From Rhodospirillales bacterium BBD 1991-14 (lineage in GTDB: Bacteria > Pseudomonadota > Alphaproteobacteria > Kiloniellales > Kiloniellaceae), in the NCBI GenBank assembly GCA_001657395.1, contig LYSY01000004.1:62001-126000 (forward strand): a DNA stretch of 64,000 bases. Direction: 5' to 3'. Below the pieces are notes generated by a model. The model ran no database searches and had not been told where the DNA came from. It was given only the letters and a program-made list of their open reading frames with translations. Both the position numbers and the translations under genes were made by a program. The number at the start of each line of letters is the position of its first letter. Positions within the stretch are counted from its first letter, which is position 1. This document shows positions 39,978 to 48,254 of the stretch, one piece after another.

Positions 39978-39999
39978 GTTACGTGTATGCATGTAACAA
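39978..39999. promoter_or_regulatory. Palindromic operator candidate (site 1 of the TRAP/GntR block)
   Basis: GTTACGTGTATGCATGTAAC (39978-39997) has GTTAC/GTAAC arms. The right part, TGTATGCATGTAACAA (39984-39999), matches the reverse complement of site 2 at 46177-46200 at 14 of 16 positions. It sits between the divergent SDR and TAXI genes, where the block's GntR regulator would be expected to bind. Confidence 0.65.
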
Positions 40000-40035
40000 T
40001 GCAAGGGTCAAGACACTGCAAACGGGAGGATAACA

Positions 40036-41004
40036 ATGTTTCGCACAGCATTTGCCGCAGGGCTCGTGGGGTTCACGGCGCTCGCTTTTGCCGTCAGCGC
40101 GCCGCAACCGGCCGCTGCCGACACCGACTTCATTCGCATCGCGACCGCAGGTTCCGGCGGTAACTACTATCGTCTTGGGGGTGGCTTGGCGGCGATCTAC
40201 AACGACGTGCTCGACGGTTCTCAGGCCTCGATTCAGGCGACCGGCGGTTCGGTCGAGAACCTGGATCTGCTCGCCGACCAGGAGGTCGAGGTGGCCTATT
40301 TGACCGGCAGCGTCGGGCAGCAGGCCTTTACCAATACCGGGCGCTTCCAAGACCGGCCGCAGGGCCGCTATGACGGTTTGCGCGCCATCGCCACGGTCTA
40401 TCCGAATCCGCAGTGGTTCATCGCCATCGACGATGACATCACCTCACTCCGCGACCTCGAGGGCAAACGTGTGTCGGTGGGTACCCAGGGCGGTGCCGGG
40501 GAAAACTGGTGGCGCTCCATCATGGATCACCTTGGCTGGACCTATGCCGACATCAAGCCGGAATTCACGGTACACCAGGCCGCCATCGACCAGGTCCGGA
40601 ACCGGCAGATCGATGCGATCATCTGGCCCGATGCGCCGGGCTCGGCCAGCATCCAGCAGGTCGCAGACACCGGTTTTGGACGCGTCCTCGACCTGGACGC
40701 CGACGTGATCGAGAGGATGACCACGGACAGTCTGGACTATGCCTATACGGTCCCGGCCTCGGCGAACCCCTTTGGCGAGACGCCCATCCAGACCTTTGCC
40801 TCGCCCATCACCTTCGCCACCCATTCCGGGATGTCGGACGATATGGTTTATGCCCTCGTCAAAGCGATGTTCGAGAACAAGGAACGCCTGATCGGTGTTC
40901 ACCCGCTTGCCGAGTACATGACGCTGGAGAACGCGACGAGCGGGCTACCTTTCCCGCTGCATCCCGGGGCTGAGCGGTTCTACCGCGAAATGGGCGTGCT
41001 ATAG
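40036..41004 (+). CDS. TAXI-family TRAP transporter solute-binding protein
   Basis: 322 residues behind GGGAGG. Signal peptide about 1-28 (cleavage in AAADT). TAXI signature 'IRIATAGSGGNYYRLGGGLAAIYND' and 'GSVENLDLLADQEVEVAYLTG', 'GKRVSVGTQGGAGENWWRSIM'. TAXI proteins serve TRAP systems with fused permeases, as encoded by the next gene. Substrates of the family are mostly carboxylates such as glutamate or 2-oxoglutarate, but are rarely known. Confidence 0.93.
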   Translation: MFRTAFAAGLVGFTALAFAVSAPQPAAADTDFIRIATAGSGGNYYRLGGGLAAIYNDVLDGSQASIQATGGSVENLDLLADQEVEVAYLTGSVGQQAFTNTGRFQDRPQGRYDGLRAIATVYPNPQWFIAIDDDITSLRDLEGKRVSVGTQGGAGENWWRSIMDHLGWTYADIKPEFTVHQAAIDQVRNRQIDAIIWPDAPGSASIQQVADTGFGRVLDLDADVIERMTTDSLDYAYTVPASANPFGETPIQTFASPITFATHSGMSDDMVYALVKAMFENKERLIGVHPLAEYMTLENATSGLPFPLHPGAERFYREMGVL

Positions 41005-41044
41005 CAGGCTTGTGGTCCGGCAACCCCCCGGAAACCCCGCAGGA

Positions 41045-41074
41045 GGGCGGCCTGGTGCGGCCGCCCTTCTTTTC
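41045..41074 (+). terminator. Intercistronic attenuator-like hairpin after the TAXI gene
   Basis: GGGCGGCC (41045-41052), loop TGGTGC, GGCCGCCC (41059-41066), followed by TTCTTTTC. It looks like a partial terminator between the binding-protein gene and the permease gene, which would favour high binding-protein levels. Confidence 0.75.
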
Positions 41075-41097
41075 TCCCGTCATTCAGCGAGGCGACC

Positions 41098-43095
41098 ATG
41101 ACCGAGCGAGATCAAAGGCCATCGCGACAGAAAACGGAATGGACGCGGCCCGATCTCGAAGGCGAAGGCCTCATTGACCTCGACGCCCTGCAAGGCAATG
41201 CCGAGGCGCAGTCCACCACGCGCCAACTGACCGGCGTTTGGGCAAAGATTTTCGCCGGCGTTGCGATCGTCTCTTCGCTCTTCCACTTCTACACCGCCGG
41301 CTATCAGCCGATGGCCGCGATGGAACAGCGGCCGATTCACCTGGCTTTCATGCTGTTTCTCGGATTTCTCATTTATCCCGCCGGCAAGGCGCCGCGGCGC
41401 GGCAGTCCGCCGATCTGGGACGTGGCTCTGGCTGTCGTCGGCGCGGTGACGGCCTACTATCTCGCCCACAACTATCTGGATATCGTCATGCGGGGCGGCT
41501 TCCCCACCCAGACCGATATCGTGATGGGCACTGTGTTTTGCCTGGTGATCTTGGAGGCTGCGCGGCGCACCATCGGCATGTTCCTGGTCGTGCTGTCGCT
41601 CGTCTTCCTCGGCTACCTGGCTTTCGGGCCCTACCTGCCCGGTGTTCTGGCGCACGGTGGTTTCAGCTATGAGCGCATTATTCGCCAGATGTACATGTCG
41701 ACCGAGGGCGTATTCGGTGTCGCGGTGGGGGTCTCGGCCACTTATGTCTATCTGTTCATTCTCTTCGGCGCGTTTCTGCAGAAATCGGGAACGACGACCT
41801 TCTTTACCAATTTAGCCTTTGCCGCCGCCGGCCACACGCCTGGTGGCCCGGCCAAGGTCGGGATTCTGGCCAGCGGCATGATGGGCATGATCCAGGGCTC
41901 GTCGGCCGCCAACGTCGCTTCGACGGGGGTGTTCACGATTCCCTTGATGAAGCGGCTCGGCTTTAAGGGGTACTTCGCCGCCGCCGTCGAAGCGGTCGCC
42001 TCTTGCGGCGGGCAGTTCCTGCCCCCGGTCATGGGCGCTTCGGCCTTCATCATGGCCGAATACCTGCAAATGCCTTACGCCGTTATCGCGCTCGGAGCGA
42101 TCCTGCCCGCGGTTCTCTATTATGCGGCGGTCTATCTGCAGGTACATCTGCGGGCGAAGAAGCTGGCCATGGAGGGCTTGCCCCGCGACCGCCTGCCGAA
42201 GGTCAAGGCCGTCATTCGGTCCCGCGGGCACCTCGTGCTGCCGATCTTCGTCTTGATCGGGATGCTGTTGTTCGGCTTCACCCCACTTTTTGCCGCGTTC
42301 TTCTCAATCTTGTCGGTCGTCGTTATCAGTGCAACGCACCGGGAAACGCGGATGAGCTTTGCCGATATCATCGATGCGCTTGTGCTCGGTGCGCGCAATA
42401 CAATTTCCACAGCGATCGCCTGCGCGTCCGTGGGGTTCATCGTCGGTGCGGTGGCGTTGTCGGGGATTGGCTTGCTGCTCACCCAATCGATCATCGGCTT
42501 TGCCGGCGACAACCTGCTGCTGGCGCTGTTGTTGGCGGCTGCCGCGTCGTTGTTCTTAAGCTTCGGGTTACCAACCACGTCAGTCTACATCATCACCGCG
42601 ACGCTGGTTGCGCCCAGCCTGGTCCAGATGGGGGTGCCGCCGCTTGTGGCGCATCTATTCTGCTACTACTGGGGCGGCGTGTCGTCGATCACCCCACCTG
42701 TTGCTCTTGCCGCCTATGTGGGCGCCGGAATTGCCAATGCGTCAGTGATGAAGTCCGGGTTCACCGCCATGCGGCTTGGTATGGCAGCTTACATCGTGCC
42801 CTTCGTGTTCGTTTACTGGCCGTCGCTGGTGTTGTGGCAGGATGCCGACCCGTTGCGGCTGATGGCTGCGATCGCCTGCGGCGCCGTGACGGTGGTGTGT
42901 ATGGCCTGCGTGGGCGAGCGCTATTTGTTCCGAAGGCTCGGTGCTGTAAAGCTGGCGCTTCTCTCAAGCTGCGTCATCCTGGTGATGCTTTCCTCCGCCG
43001 TTGCCAACGTGGCGGCCATCGCCATCGTTGCCGCCATCGTCGCCTTCGAGTTTCGCGCGAGCCGACGCGGCGCCGTCGGCGCGGCAGCGCGCTGA
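41098..43095 (+). CDS. TRAP transporter permease, DctQ-DctM fusion type
   Basis: 665 residues with about 17 membrane helices. The N-terminal DctQ-like part (about 45-180) is fused to DctM ('GILASGMMGMIQGSSAANVASTGVFTIPLMKRLGF', 'CGGQFLPPVMGASAFIMAEYL', 'SFGLPTTSVYIITATLVAPSLVQMGVPPLVAHLFCYYWG'). This is the standard permease for TAXI binding proteins. The hydrophilic N-terminus (1-45) is Arg/Glu-rich. The 3' half is visibly lower in GC than the housekeeping genes around it. Confidence 0.94.
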   Translation: MTERDQRPSRQKTEWTRPDLEGEGLIDLDALQGNAEAQSTTRQLTGVWAKIFAGVAIVSSLFHFYTAGYQPMAAMEQRPIHLAFMLFLGFLIYPAGKAPRRGSPPIWDVALAVVGAVTAYYLAHNYLDIVMRGGFPTQTDIVMGTVFCLVILEAARRTIGMFLVVLSLVFLGYLAFGPYLPGVLAHGGFSYERIIRQMYMSTEGVFGVAVGVSATYVYLFILFGAFLQKSGTTTFFTNLAFAAAGHTPGGPAKVGILASGMMGMIQGSSAANVASTGVFTIPLMKRLGFKGYFAAAVEAVASCGGQFLPPVMGASAFIMAEYLQMPYAVIALGAILPAVLYYAAVYLQVHLRAKKLAMEGLPRDRLPKVKAVIRSRGHLVLPIFVLIGMLLFGFTPLFAAFFSILSVVVISATHRETRMSFADIIDALVLGARNTISTAIACASVGFIVGAVALSGIGLLLTQSIIGFAGDNLLLALLLAAAASLFLSFGLPTTSVYIITATLVAPSLVQMGVPPLVAHLFCYYWGGVSSITPPVALAAYVGAGIANASVMKSGFTAMRLGMAAYIVPFVFVYWPSLVLWQDADPLRLMAAIACGAVTVVCMACVGERYLFRRLGAVKLALLSSCVILVMLSSAVANVAAIAIVAAIVAFEFRASRRGAVGAAAR

Positions 43096-43223
43096 GCGCC
43101 ATGGCGCCGGCCAGCAGGAAATGCTTTGCAATAAGCGCCGAACTGCGTCTATGTGCAGCGCGAAACAAAGGCTATGATCAATGACACTTGAGAAAAGGTA
43201 TAGCCTCGCAGTTATGAGTGCTT

Positions 43224-44237
43224 ATGGTCACGATACCCCAACGGGAAGCTGAGCCGCCTGGGCGGACGCGGCATCTGCACGAGCAGATCCAGACCGCGCT
43301 GACCCAGGAAATCGAAAACGGCGTCTTCGAAAAGGGTGAGCACCTTACCGAAGAGATGATCGCCGAGCGATTTGGCGTCAGCCGCGGCCCTGTTCGTAAG
43401 GCCTTTCAGAAGCTTGAGGATGCGGGGTTCCTGACACGCTCGGGTTCGCGCGGAATGGTTGTCGCGGAGGATCGCAGGCCCGGGAAGGCCATGCAGGCGC
43501 GAAGGGCGTCTTTGGCCCAACCGCTCGATAACAGCGCCAGTTGGGAGGCGATCTATGCCGACGTCGCTGGCGCGGCATCGGTTCACGCGGTCTACGGTCA
43601 TTGGCGTGTCGTCGAGACAGAGCTTGCCAATCATTACGATGTCGGGCGGACCGTGGCGCGTGAGGTTCTAGCCCGCCTTGAACACCGCGGCATTCTTCGA
43701 AAGAGCCCACGCTACCGCTGGTATTTGCCGAAGATGACGTTCGAGCGCACGAAAAACCTTTACGAGATGCGTGCGCTTCTCGAACCCGTCGCACTGCGCA
43801 ACGCTGCTCAGGCGGTGCCGCGCCACGTTCTCGTCGACATGGAAGCGGAGCTCTCGGCGGCGCTTGGCAGTGCGCATCAGTTGACGTCCGCCGACTACGA
43901 CCGCCTCGAGCGGCGCTTGCATGTCGAACTGCTGGCTTATGGCCGCAATGACCTGTTGTATGAGACTCTGTCGCATTTCCATGCGCTGATGGTAACGAAC
44001 GTCAGTCTTTACCGGGCGACGCACAGCCAGTTCGGTGGAGAGCCCTTTCCCCGCGAGCACCATGCTATCATTCGAGCGCTGCTCGATGATGATCACAGCG
44101 GTGCAGCACGGCTGATGGAAGCCCACATGGACGCGTCGTTGAGCCGGATCACGGAACGACTGACCTACATGGCCGACAAGATCGAGCTGGCTCCGCTGAG
44201 TTTTTTTCATCCTGTTGATGATCCCGCGAACAGCTGA
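43224..44237 (+). CDS. GntR-family regulator with two winged-HTH domains and an FCD domain
   Basis: 337 residues (ATG at 43224; the GTG at 43218 is an alternative). First GntR HTH about 18-82: 'LTEEMIAERFGVSRGPVRKAFQKLEDAGFL'. A second HTH-like unit about 108-170: 'VVETELANHYDVGRTVAREVLARLEHRGIL'. A FadR-type FCD domain follows (about 175-310) with 'HVELLAYGRNDLLYETL' and 'EHHAIIRALLDDDHSGAARLMEAHM' metal/ligand-binding helices. Most GntR proteins have one HTH. It lies in the middle of the TRAP block and probably senses the imported carboxylate. Confidence 0.85.
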   Translation: MVTIPQREAEPPGRTRHLHEQIQTALTQEIENGVFEKGEHLTEEMIAERFGVSRGPVRKAFQKLEDAGFLTRSGSRGMVVAEDRRPGKAMQARRASLAQPLDNSASWEAIYADVAGAASVHAVYGHWRVVETELANHYDVGRTVAREVLARLEHRGILRKSPRYRWYLPKMTFERTKNLYEMRALLEPVALRNAAQAVPRHVLVDMEAELSAALGSAHQLTSADYDRLERRLHVELLAYGRNDLLYETLSHFHALMVTNVSLYRATHSQFGGEPFPREHHAIIRALLDDDHSGAARLMEAHMDASLSRITERLTYMADKIELAPLSFFHPVDDPANS

Positions 44238-44323
44238 CGGAGTTCGCGTCTGATAAAGCCGGCGTTAGATCGGATCGACTTACATCTGTATCAGCCCAGA
44301 GTGATTGTACCGGCCCAGAGTGA

Positions 44324-45409
44324 TCACGGCTCGAAGGGCATCGCGACACCCAGTTCCTTCGCCAGCGCCTCGAACGCGGCGACGGTCGCCGGGTCGAGCG
44401 GCACACCGGTCCGGGACCGTTCGGCGGCGACTGTCCATTCGCGGTCACCGGGCGCCAGAACACGGCCACCGGGTTTCGCCGGACTGTTGCGCAGCAGAGA
44501 CAGGTAATGCTGCATGCCCGCGTGCAGTACGGCAGCGCCGGCGAAGCCATCGGGGTCTATGGCCAGAACGAAAGCACCCATTTCGCGCGGCGTTTTGATA
44601 TCCGCTCCGCCCATCGGCAGAATATCCGGGCTGAACCGCATACCGGTCAGCGCCGCGGAAAGGATCTCGGCCATTCCAGCGAGGCCGGCTCCCTTGAAGC
44701 CAAACGCGCCGCCAAGCGGTGCAAGCATCGCGGCTTCACCAGGTTTCACCGTGTCTTCTCCCAGGGCGTTCGAAGCCGCTGCAGCCGGCAGGTTTTGACC
44801 CAGGCTTTCAAACAGCCCGATCCGATTGTAGGGGATCGCGCTTGTCGCCATATCGACCAGCCAGGGGTTCTGGACGCCGGTTGGCACGGCGAGCGCTATG
44901 GGGTTGGTACCGTGAAACCTGGACATGCCGTCGTGCAGCCGAACGAAGCTGTCGGAGTTTCCCGCCACAAGGCAAAGCATCCCCTCGTTTACGCCAGCCA
45001 GCGCATAGGCACCGGCGGGCCCGAAGTGAGAGGAATTGCGAATGCCAACGGCCGCGATCCCTGATTTACGTGCCATCGCACAGGCCTGTTCGACGGCCGT
45101 ATAGGTCGCCAAAGCGCCCTGTGCATGGTCGGCGTCGAGCAAGCCGGACGCAGGGCGGATTTGCGTGAACCGCATATTGGGTTGGGGATTGAGGCGCCCG
45201 CCGCGCAGCACCTTCGCGTAATGCGGCAGCAGCCGCACGCCGTGGCTGTCTATCCCGTGCAGCGTGCCGTGGAGCAGTGATCGGGAGGTCGCATCTGCCG
45301 TGGCGCAGTCGGCCCCCACAGCACGCAGCACCTCGATGCAAAAGCCGGACAGTCGCGACAAATCTGCAAGGATCGGCTGGGGCGGCTCTGTCTGCCCGGC
45401 GGTGGTCAC
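44324..45409 (-). CDS. Ldh-family (malate/L-lactate-type) NAD(P)-dependent dehydrogenase
   Basis: 361 residues from the GTG at 45409, which overlaps the SDR stop as GTGA; the longer frame would run inside the SDR gene. Family segments: 'GIDSHGVRLLPHYAKVLRGG' with the catalytic His, 'GIRNSSHFGPAGAYALAG', 'HGTNPIALAVPTG' and 'FKGAGLAGMAEILSAALTG'. This fold includes L-sulfolactate, ureidoglycolate, 2,3-diketo-L-gulonate and piperideine-carboxylate reductases. A 2-hydroxy or 2-imino acid substrate is likely. Confidence 0.88.
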   Translation of the reverse strand: MTTAGQTEPPQPILADLSRLSGFCIEVLRAVGADCATADATSRSLLHGTLHGIDSHGVRLLPHYAKVLRGGRLNPQPNMRFTQIRPASGLLDADHAQGALATYTAVEQACAMARKSGIAAVGIRNSSHFGPAGAYALAGVNEGMLCLVAGNSDSFVRLHDGMSRFHGTNPIALAVPTGVQNPWLVDMATSAIPYNRIGLFESLGQNLPAAAASNALGEDTVKPGEAAMLAPLGGAFGFKGAGLAGMAEILSAALTGMRFSPDILPMGGADIKTPREMGAFVLAIDPDGFAGAAVLHAGMQHYLSLLRNSPAKPGGRVLAPGDREWTVAAERSRTGVPLDPATVAAFEALAKELGVAMPFEP

Positions 45410-46152
45410 AGCGTCTGTCCGCCATCGATGATAACAACCTGGCCAGTCATGAAAGCGGCTTGGTCGCTGGCCATCCAAACCGCAGCGGCGGCCATTTCGT
45501 CCGGACTGCCGAGTCGGCCCAATGGCTGACGGGCGATGAAGGCGCGGCGCGTCGCATCAGGGTCTACAGTCGCTTCAATGCGCGCCTCCAGCGACGGTGA
45601 CGCGGTCGTGCCTGGGCACAGAGCGTTACACCGGATCCCATCGCCGATGTGATCGCGCGCGATTGCCTTGGTGAGGCCAATAAGGGCCGCCTTGGTGGTT
45701 CCATAGGCGGCGCGGCGGCTGACGCCGGTCACGCTGGAGGCAACCGAGGCCACATTGACAATCGACCCGCAGCGCCGTTTCAACATGCCCGGCAGGATCG
45801 CCTGCACCAGCCAGACGCAGCTCATCACGTTTTGTTGCCAACTGCGGCTCCAGTCGGCAGCATCGCTTTCCAGAACGGTGCCGTCCGCAACCCAGCCTGC
45901 GCAGTTGATCAGGACATCTATGGCGCCCGCCTGCACAACGGCCGCCGCGATGCCATCTACGTCTGTCACATCCAGTCCAATGGGCCGGATCGCCGGCGCC
46001 TGATCCGGCAGGTCATCCATTTTCGATAGCGTTCGGCTCGCCGCGGTGACCGACGCGCCGGCCTCGGCACAGGCTAGGGCGATGGCACGACCGATCCCCT
46101 GGCCGGCGCCCGCCACAAACACATGCTTTCCCTTCAGTTCGTCAGCCCTCAT
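45406..46152 (-). CDS. SDR-family oxidoreductase
   Basis: 248 residues from the ATG at 46152 behind GAGGAG. Classical SDR: GAGQGIG loop, 'NCAGWV' (NxAG), Ser in 'NVASVASS', YGTTK pair, ending 'TGQVVIIDGGQTL'. Its stop overlaps the Ldh-family start by 4 bp, so the two enzymes are co-translated and probably act in one pathway. The promoter carries palindromic site 2. Confidence 0.88.
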   Translation of the reverse strand: MRADELKGKHVFVAGAGQGIGRAIALACAEAGASVTAASRTLSKMDDLPDQAPAIRPIGLDVTDVDGIAAAVVQAGAIDVLINCAGWVADGTVLESDAADWSRSWQQNVMSCVWLVQAILPGMLKRRCGSIVNVASVASSVTGVSRRAAYGTTKAALIGLTKAIARDHIGDGIRCNALCPGTTASPSLEARIEATVDPDATRRAFIARQPLGRLGSPDEMAAAAVWMASDQAAFMTGQVVIIDGGQTL

Positions 46153-46176
46153 CCGCGATCTCCTCGTCAACGCGTA

Positions 46177-46200
46177 TTGTCACATGCATGCATTAGACAA
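46177..46200. promoter_or_regulatory. Palindromic operator candidate (site 2 of the TRAP/GntR block)
   Basis: TTGTC (46177-46181) and GACAA (46196-46200) flank the self-complementary core ATGCATGCAT. The reverse complement contains TGCATGCATGTGACAA, matching site 1 (39984-39999) at 14 of 16 positions. It lies 25 bp upstream of the SDR start, in the promoter region of the SDR-Ldh operon. Confidence 0.65.
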
Positions 46201-46407
46201 AATCAGTGCTTCGCGCAAATGGTTCGTGATCGTTCCGAACGCCGGCCGATACGGGCCGGCGCGAAGGGGATGGCGGGAAAAGGGCTCAGAGGAAGGTGAT
46301 CCGAGACTTCCCGTCGACGATCAACGCCTGTACAAGCGTGCTGAAATCCGATGATTTCCGGCGCACTCAGGATCTTGTTCGGGGTGAGCGTCTCTGGAGA
46401 AACAGAT

Positions 46408-47280
46408 TTGACGGCAACCTACTGCCTCACCCTGGCGCTGCCGGAGCCCGCGCTGGCGGCCTTCGAAGCGGTCTTTGAGCCTTTGGGCGGGGCCGTGGTG
46501 ACCGGCGGGCGGGACGGGCAGGGGCTGGTGCCCTGGCAGGTCTATCTCGCGGAGCCGCCGGAGGGCGGCGACCTCGATCGCCTGCTGGCCCTTGCGGCGG
46601 AAATCGCGGGGATCGAAACGCCTGATCACAGCCTGGAGCCCGTGCCGGATGTGGACTGGGTGGCGGAAACCCAGAAAGCCCTGCCGGAGGTGACGGCCGG
46701 GCGCATCCGCATCCGCGGCTCCCACATCACAACCCCTGCACCGCCGGGTACGATAGACCTTCTGATCGATGCCAATGCGGCCTTCGGCACCGGCCGCCAT
46801 GAGACGACGCGCGGCTGCCTGCTGGCGCTGCAGGATCTCGCCAGGCGGCAGGCGGTTCAGAGGGTGCTGGACATGGGCTGCGGTTCGGGGGTGCTGGCGA
46901 TGGCCGCCGCCCGGCTCTGGCCCTGCTTCGTGCTGGGGGTGGACAACGATGCGCCCTCGCTGGCCGTGGCGCAGGAGAACCTGCGCGCCAACGGCGTGGC
47001 CGACAGTGTCCGTCTCTTGCACAGCGACGGCTTCCGCAGCGCGGCGGTGGCGGCCCAGGCCCCCTACGACCTGATCCTGGCGAACATCCTCGCCGAGCCG
47101 CTCTGCCGCATGGCGGAGGATCTGAAGCGCCACCTCGCGCCCGGCGGCAGTACGGTCCTGTCCGGCTTGCTGACCACGCAGGAGCGTCAGGTCATCGCGC
47201 GCTACCGCGCCGCGGGCCTGCGGCTCAGGCGCCGCATCCGCCTGGCGGAGTGGTCGACCCTGGTGCTGGAGCGGCGATAG
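46408..47280 (+). CDS. prmA: Ribosomal protein L11 methyltransferase PrmA
   Basis: 290 residues from a TTG at 46408, which has GGAGA seven bases upstream; the ATG at 46351 lacks a ribosome site. The SAM motif 'VLDMGCGSGVLAMAAARL', preceded by 'DANAAFGTGRHETTRGCLLAL', and the 'DLILANILAEPLCRMAEDL' NPPY-like catalytic loop are diagnostic for PrmA. It trimethylates L11. A 29-bp duplication begins at the stop codon, and a strong terminator follows. Confidence 0.93.
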   Translation: MTATYCLTLALPEPALAAFEAVFEPLGGAVVTGGRDGQGLVPWQVYLAEPPEGGDLDRLLALAAEIAGIETPDHSLEPVPDVDWVAETQKALPEVTAGRIRIRGSHITTPAPPGTIDLLIDANAAFGTGRHETTRGCLLALQDLARRQAVQRVLDMGCGSGVLAMAAARLWPCFVLGVDNDAPSLAVAQENLRANGVADSVRLLHSDGFRSAAVAAQAPYDLILANILAEPLCRMAEDLKRHLAPGGSTVLSGLLTTQERQVIARYRAAGLRLRRRIRLAEWSTLVLERR

Positions 47281-47332
47281 GGCCCTCAGGCCCGGCAAAG
47301 GAGCGATAGGGCCCTTCAGGCCCGGCAAAGAA
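47274..47332. repeat. Tandem duplication at the prmA stop codon
   Basis: Two copies of a 29-30 bp unit starting GCGATAGGGCCC (47274-47302 and 47303-47332). The first copy contains the prmA stop TAG, and the second repeats it downstream. Confidence 0.8.
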
Positions 47333-47335
47333 AAT

Positions 47336-47374
47336 GGCGGCGTCTCTCCCAAGTCCTCTGGGATAGACGCCGCC
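47336..47374. terminator. Long terminator hairpin between prmA and the DUF1127 gene
   Basis: GGCGGCGTCTCTCCCA (47336-47351) pairs with TGGGATAGACGCCGCC (47359-47374) with one mismatch around a 7-base loop. On the minus strand it is preceded by an A/G tract (AAAGGTGG) and followed by TTTTCTTTG, so it serves the DUF1127 gene; it can also stop prmA transcripts. Confidence 0.85.
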
Positions 47375-47432
47375 ACCTTTCGCCGTCCTGGCGCTGAGCC
47401 TTCCTGGCGTTGGAGCGTTAGAAGTCCGCGGT

Positions 47433-48071
47433 TCAGGCGGCCGTCGAGCGGCCGAGATTGGCGTTCGCCGGCACCAGCAGGTCGGGCAGGGTGCCCGTCA
47501 CGCTGGCGGGGGTTACGCTGTCCGGAACGTCAGGCCGGCTCGCCAGCGCCGACGCGAAGGCCGGGCTGGCTGCGGCAACCGTCTTGCCGTCGACCAGGGC
47601 CTCGGCAACCTCATGCAGGTTGGCCCGGTCCAGGCCGATGTCGTCCAGCATCCTGTCCGACAGCGCCGAGAGCTCGCGCAGGGTGCGGCGCAGCCGGTAG
47701 CTGCGCTGAACCCGCCGGGCCAGCACGTGCCAGACGGAGAGGTGGTTGGCGCGCGGCCCCGTCGCGGTGGTCGCGGCGGCGGCGATGTCGGCGCGTTCGA
47801 TGCCGATGTCGGTCAACATGGCATCGCTGAGGCCGCGCAGCTCGGCGATGGTGCGGCGGCGCTGCTGGGCGCGGGACAGAGCGGAGACCAGGGCGGTTAG
47901 CCCGGACCAGCGCGCAAAGGCGGCGGCACTCCGGGTCAGGGTTTCGGCGACGAAGCGGGCCCTCATGTGGCGGGCGGTTTGAATGACATCCAAAACGTCA
48001 ACGGATCGAGGTGCCCACCGAACGTCGGCCCCATTTGCGGCGGCTTCTTGCAAGTCGTACAGGCGGGTCAT
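47433..48071 (-). CDS. Protein with two DUF1127 motifs
   Basis: 212 residues from the ATG at 48071 behind GGAG; the longer frame has no ribosome site. Two copies of the arginine-rich DUF1127 motif: residues 71-96 (RRRTIAELRGLSDAMLTDIG...) and 128-153 (LRRTLRELSALSDRMLDDIG...). Typical DUF1127 proteins are about 45-70 residues with a single copy; small ones affect RNA and phosphate or stress metabolism in alphaproteobacteria. The Ala/Pro-rich C-terminal 55 residues are low-complexity. It has its own promoter and terminator. Confidence 0.82.
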   Translation of the reverse strand: MTRLYDLQEAAANGADVRWAPRSVDVLDVIQTARHMRARFVAETLTRSAAAFARWSGLTALVSALSRAQQRRRTIAELRGLSDAMLTDIGIERADIAAAATTATGPRANHLSVWHVLARRVQRSYRLRRTLRELSALSDRMLDDIGLDRANLHEVAEALVDGKTVAAASPAFASALASRPDVPDSVTPASVTGTLPDLLVPANANLGRSTAA

Positions 48072-48254
48072 TGTTTTTACTCCAGAATTCGAACGGGGCG
48101 TCACGGGTCTTGCCAAGCGGCCCGCGAGCCATGACTTTTCACTTGAGAGATACGCGCAAACGCTCGAAATCGAAGCAGGGATTTTTGCACTGCAGCATTG
48201 CGCTATCCGCATGGAACAGAATGCAAAACCGGATAGATTCAGGAAAAATTACCT

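Noticed and set aside
41005-41097. Hairpin after the TAXI gene considered as the operon end
   Set aside because: The T-tract is interrupted, and the permease needed by the binding protein follows directly, so partial attenuation fits better.
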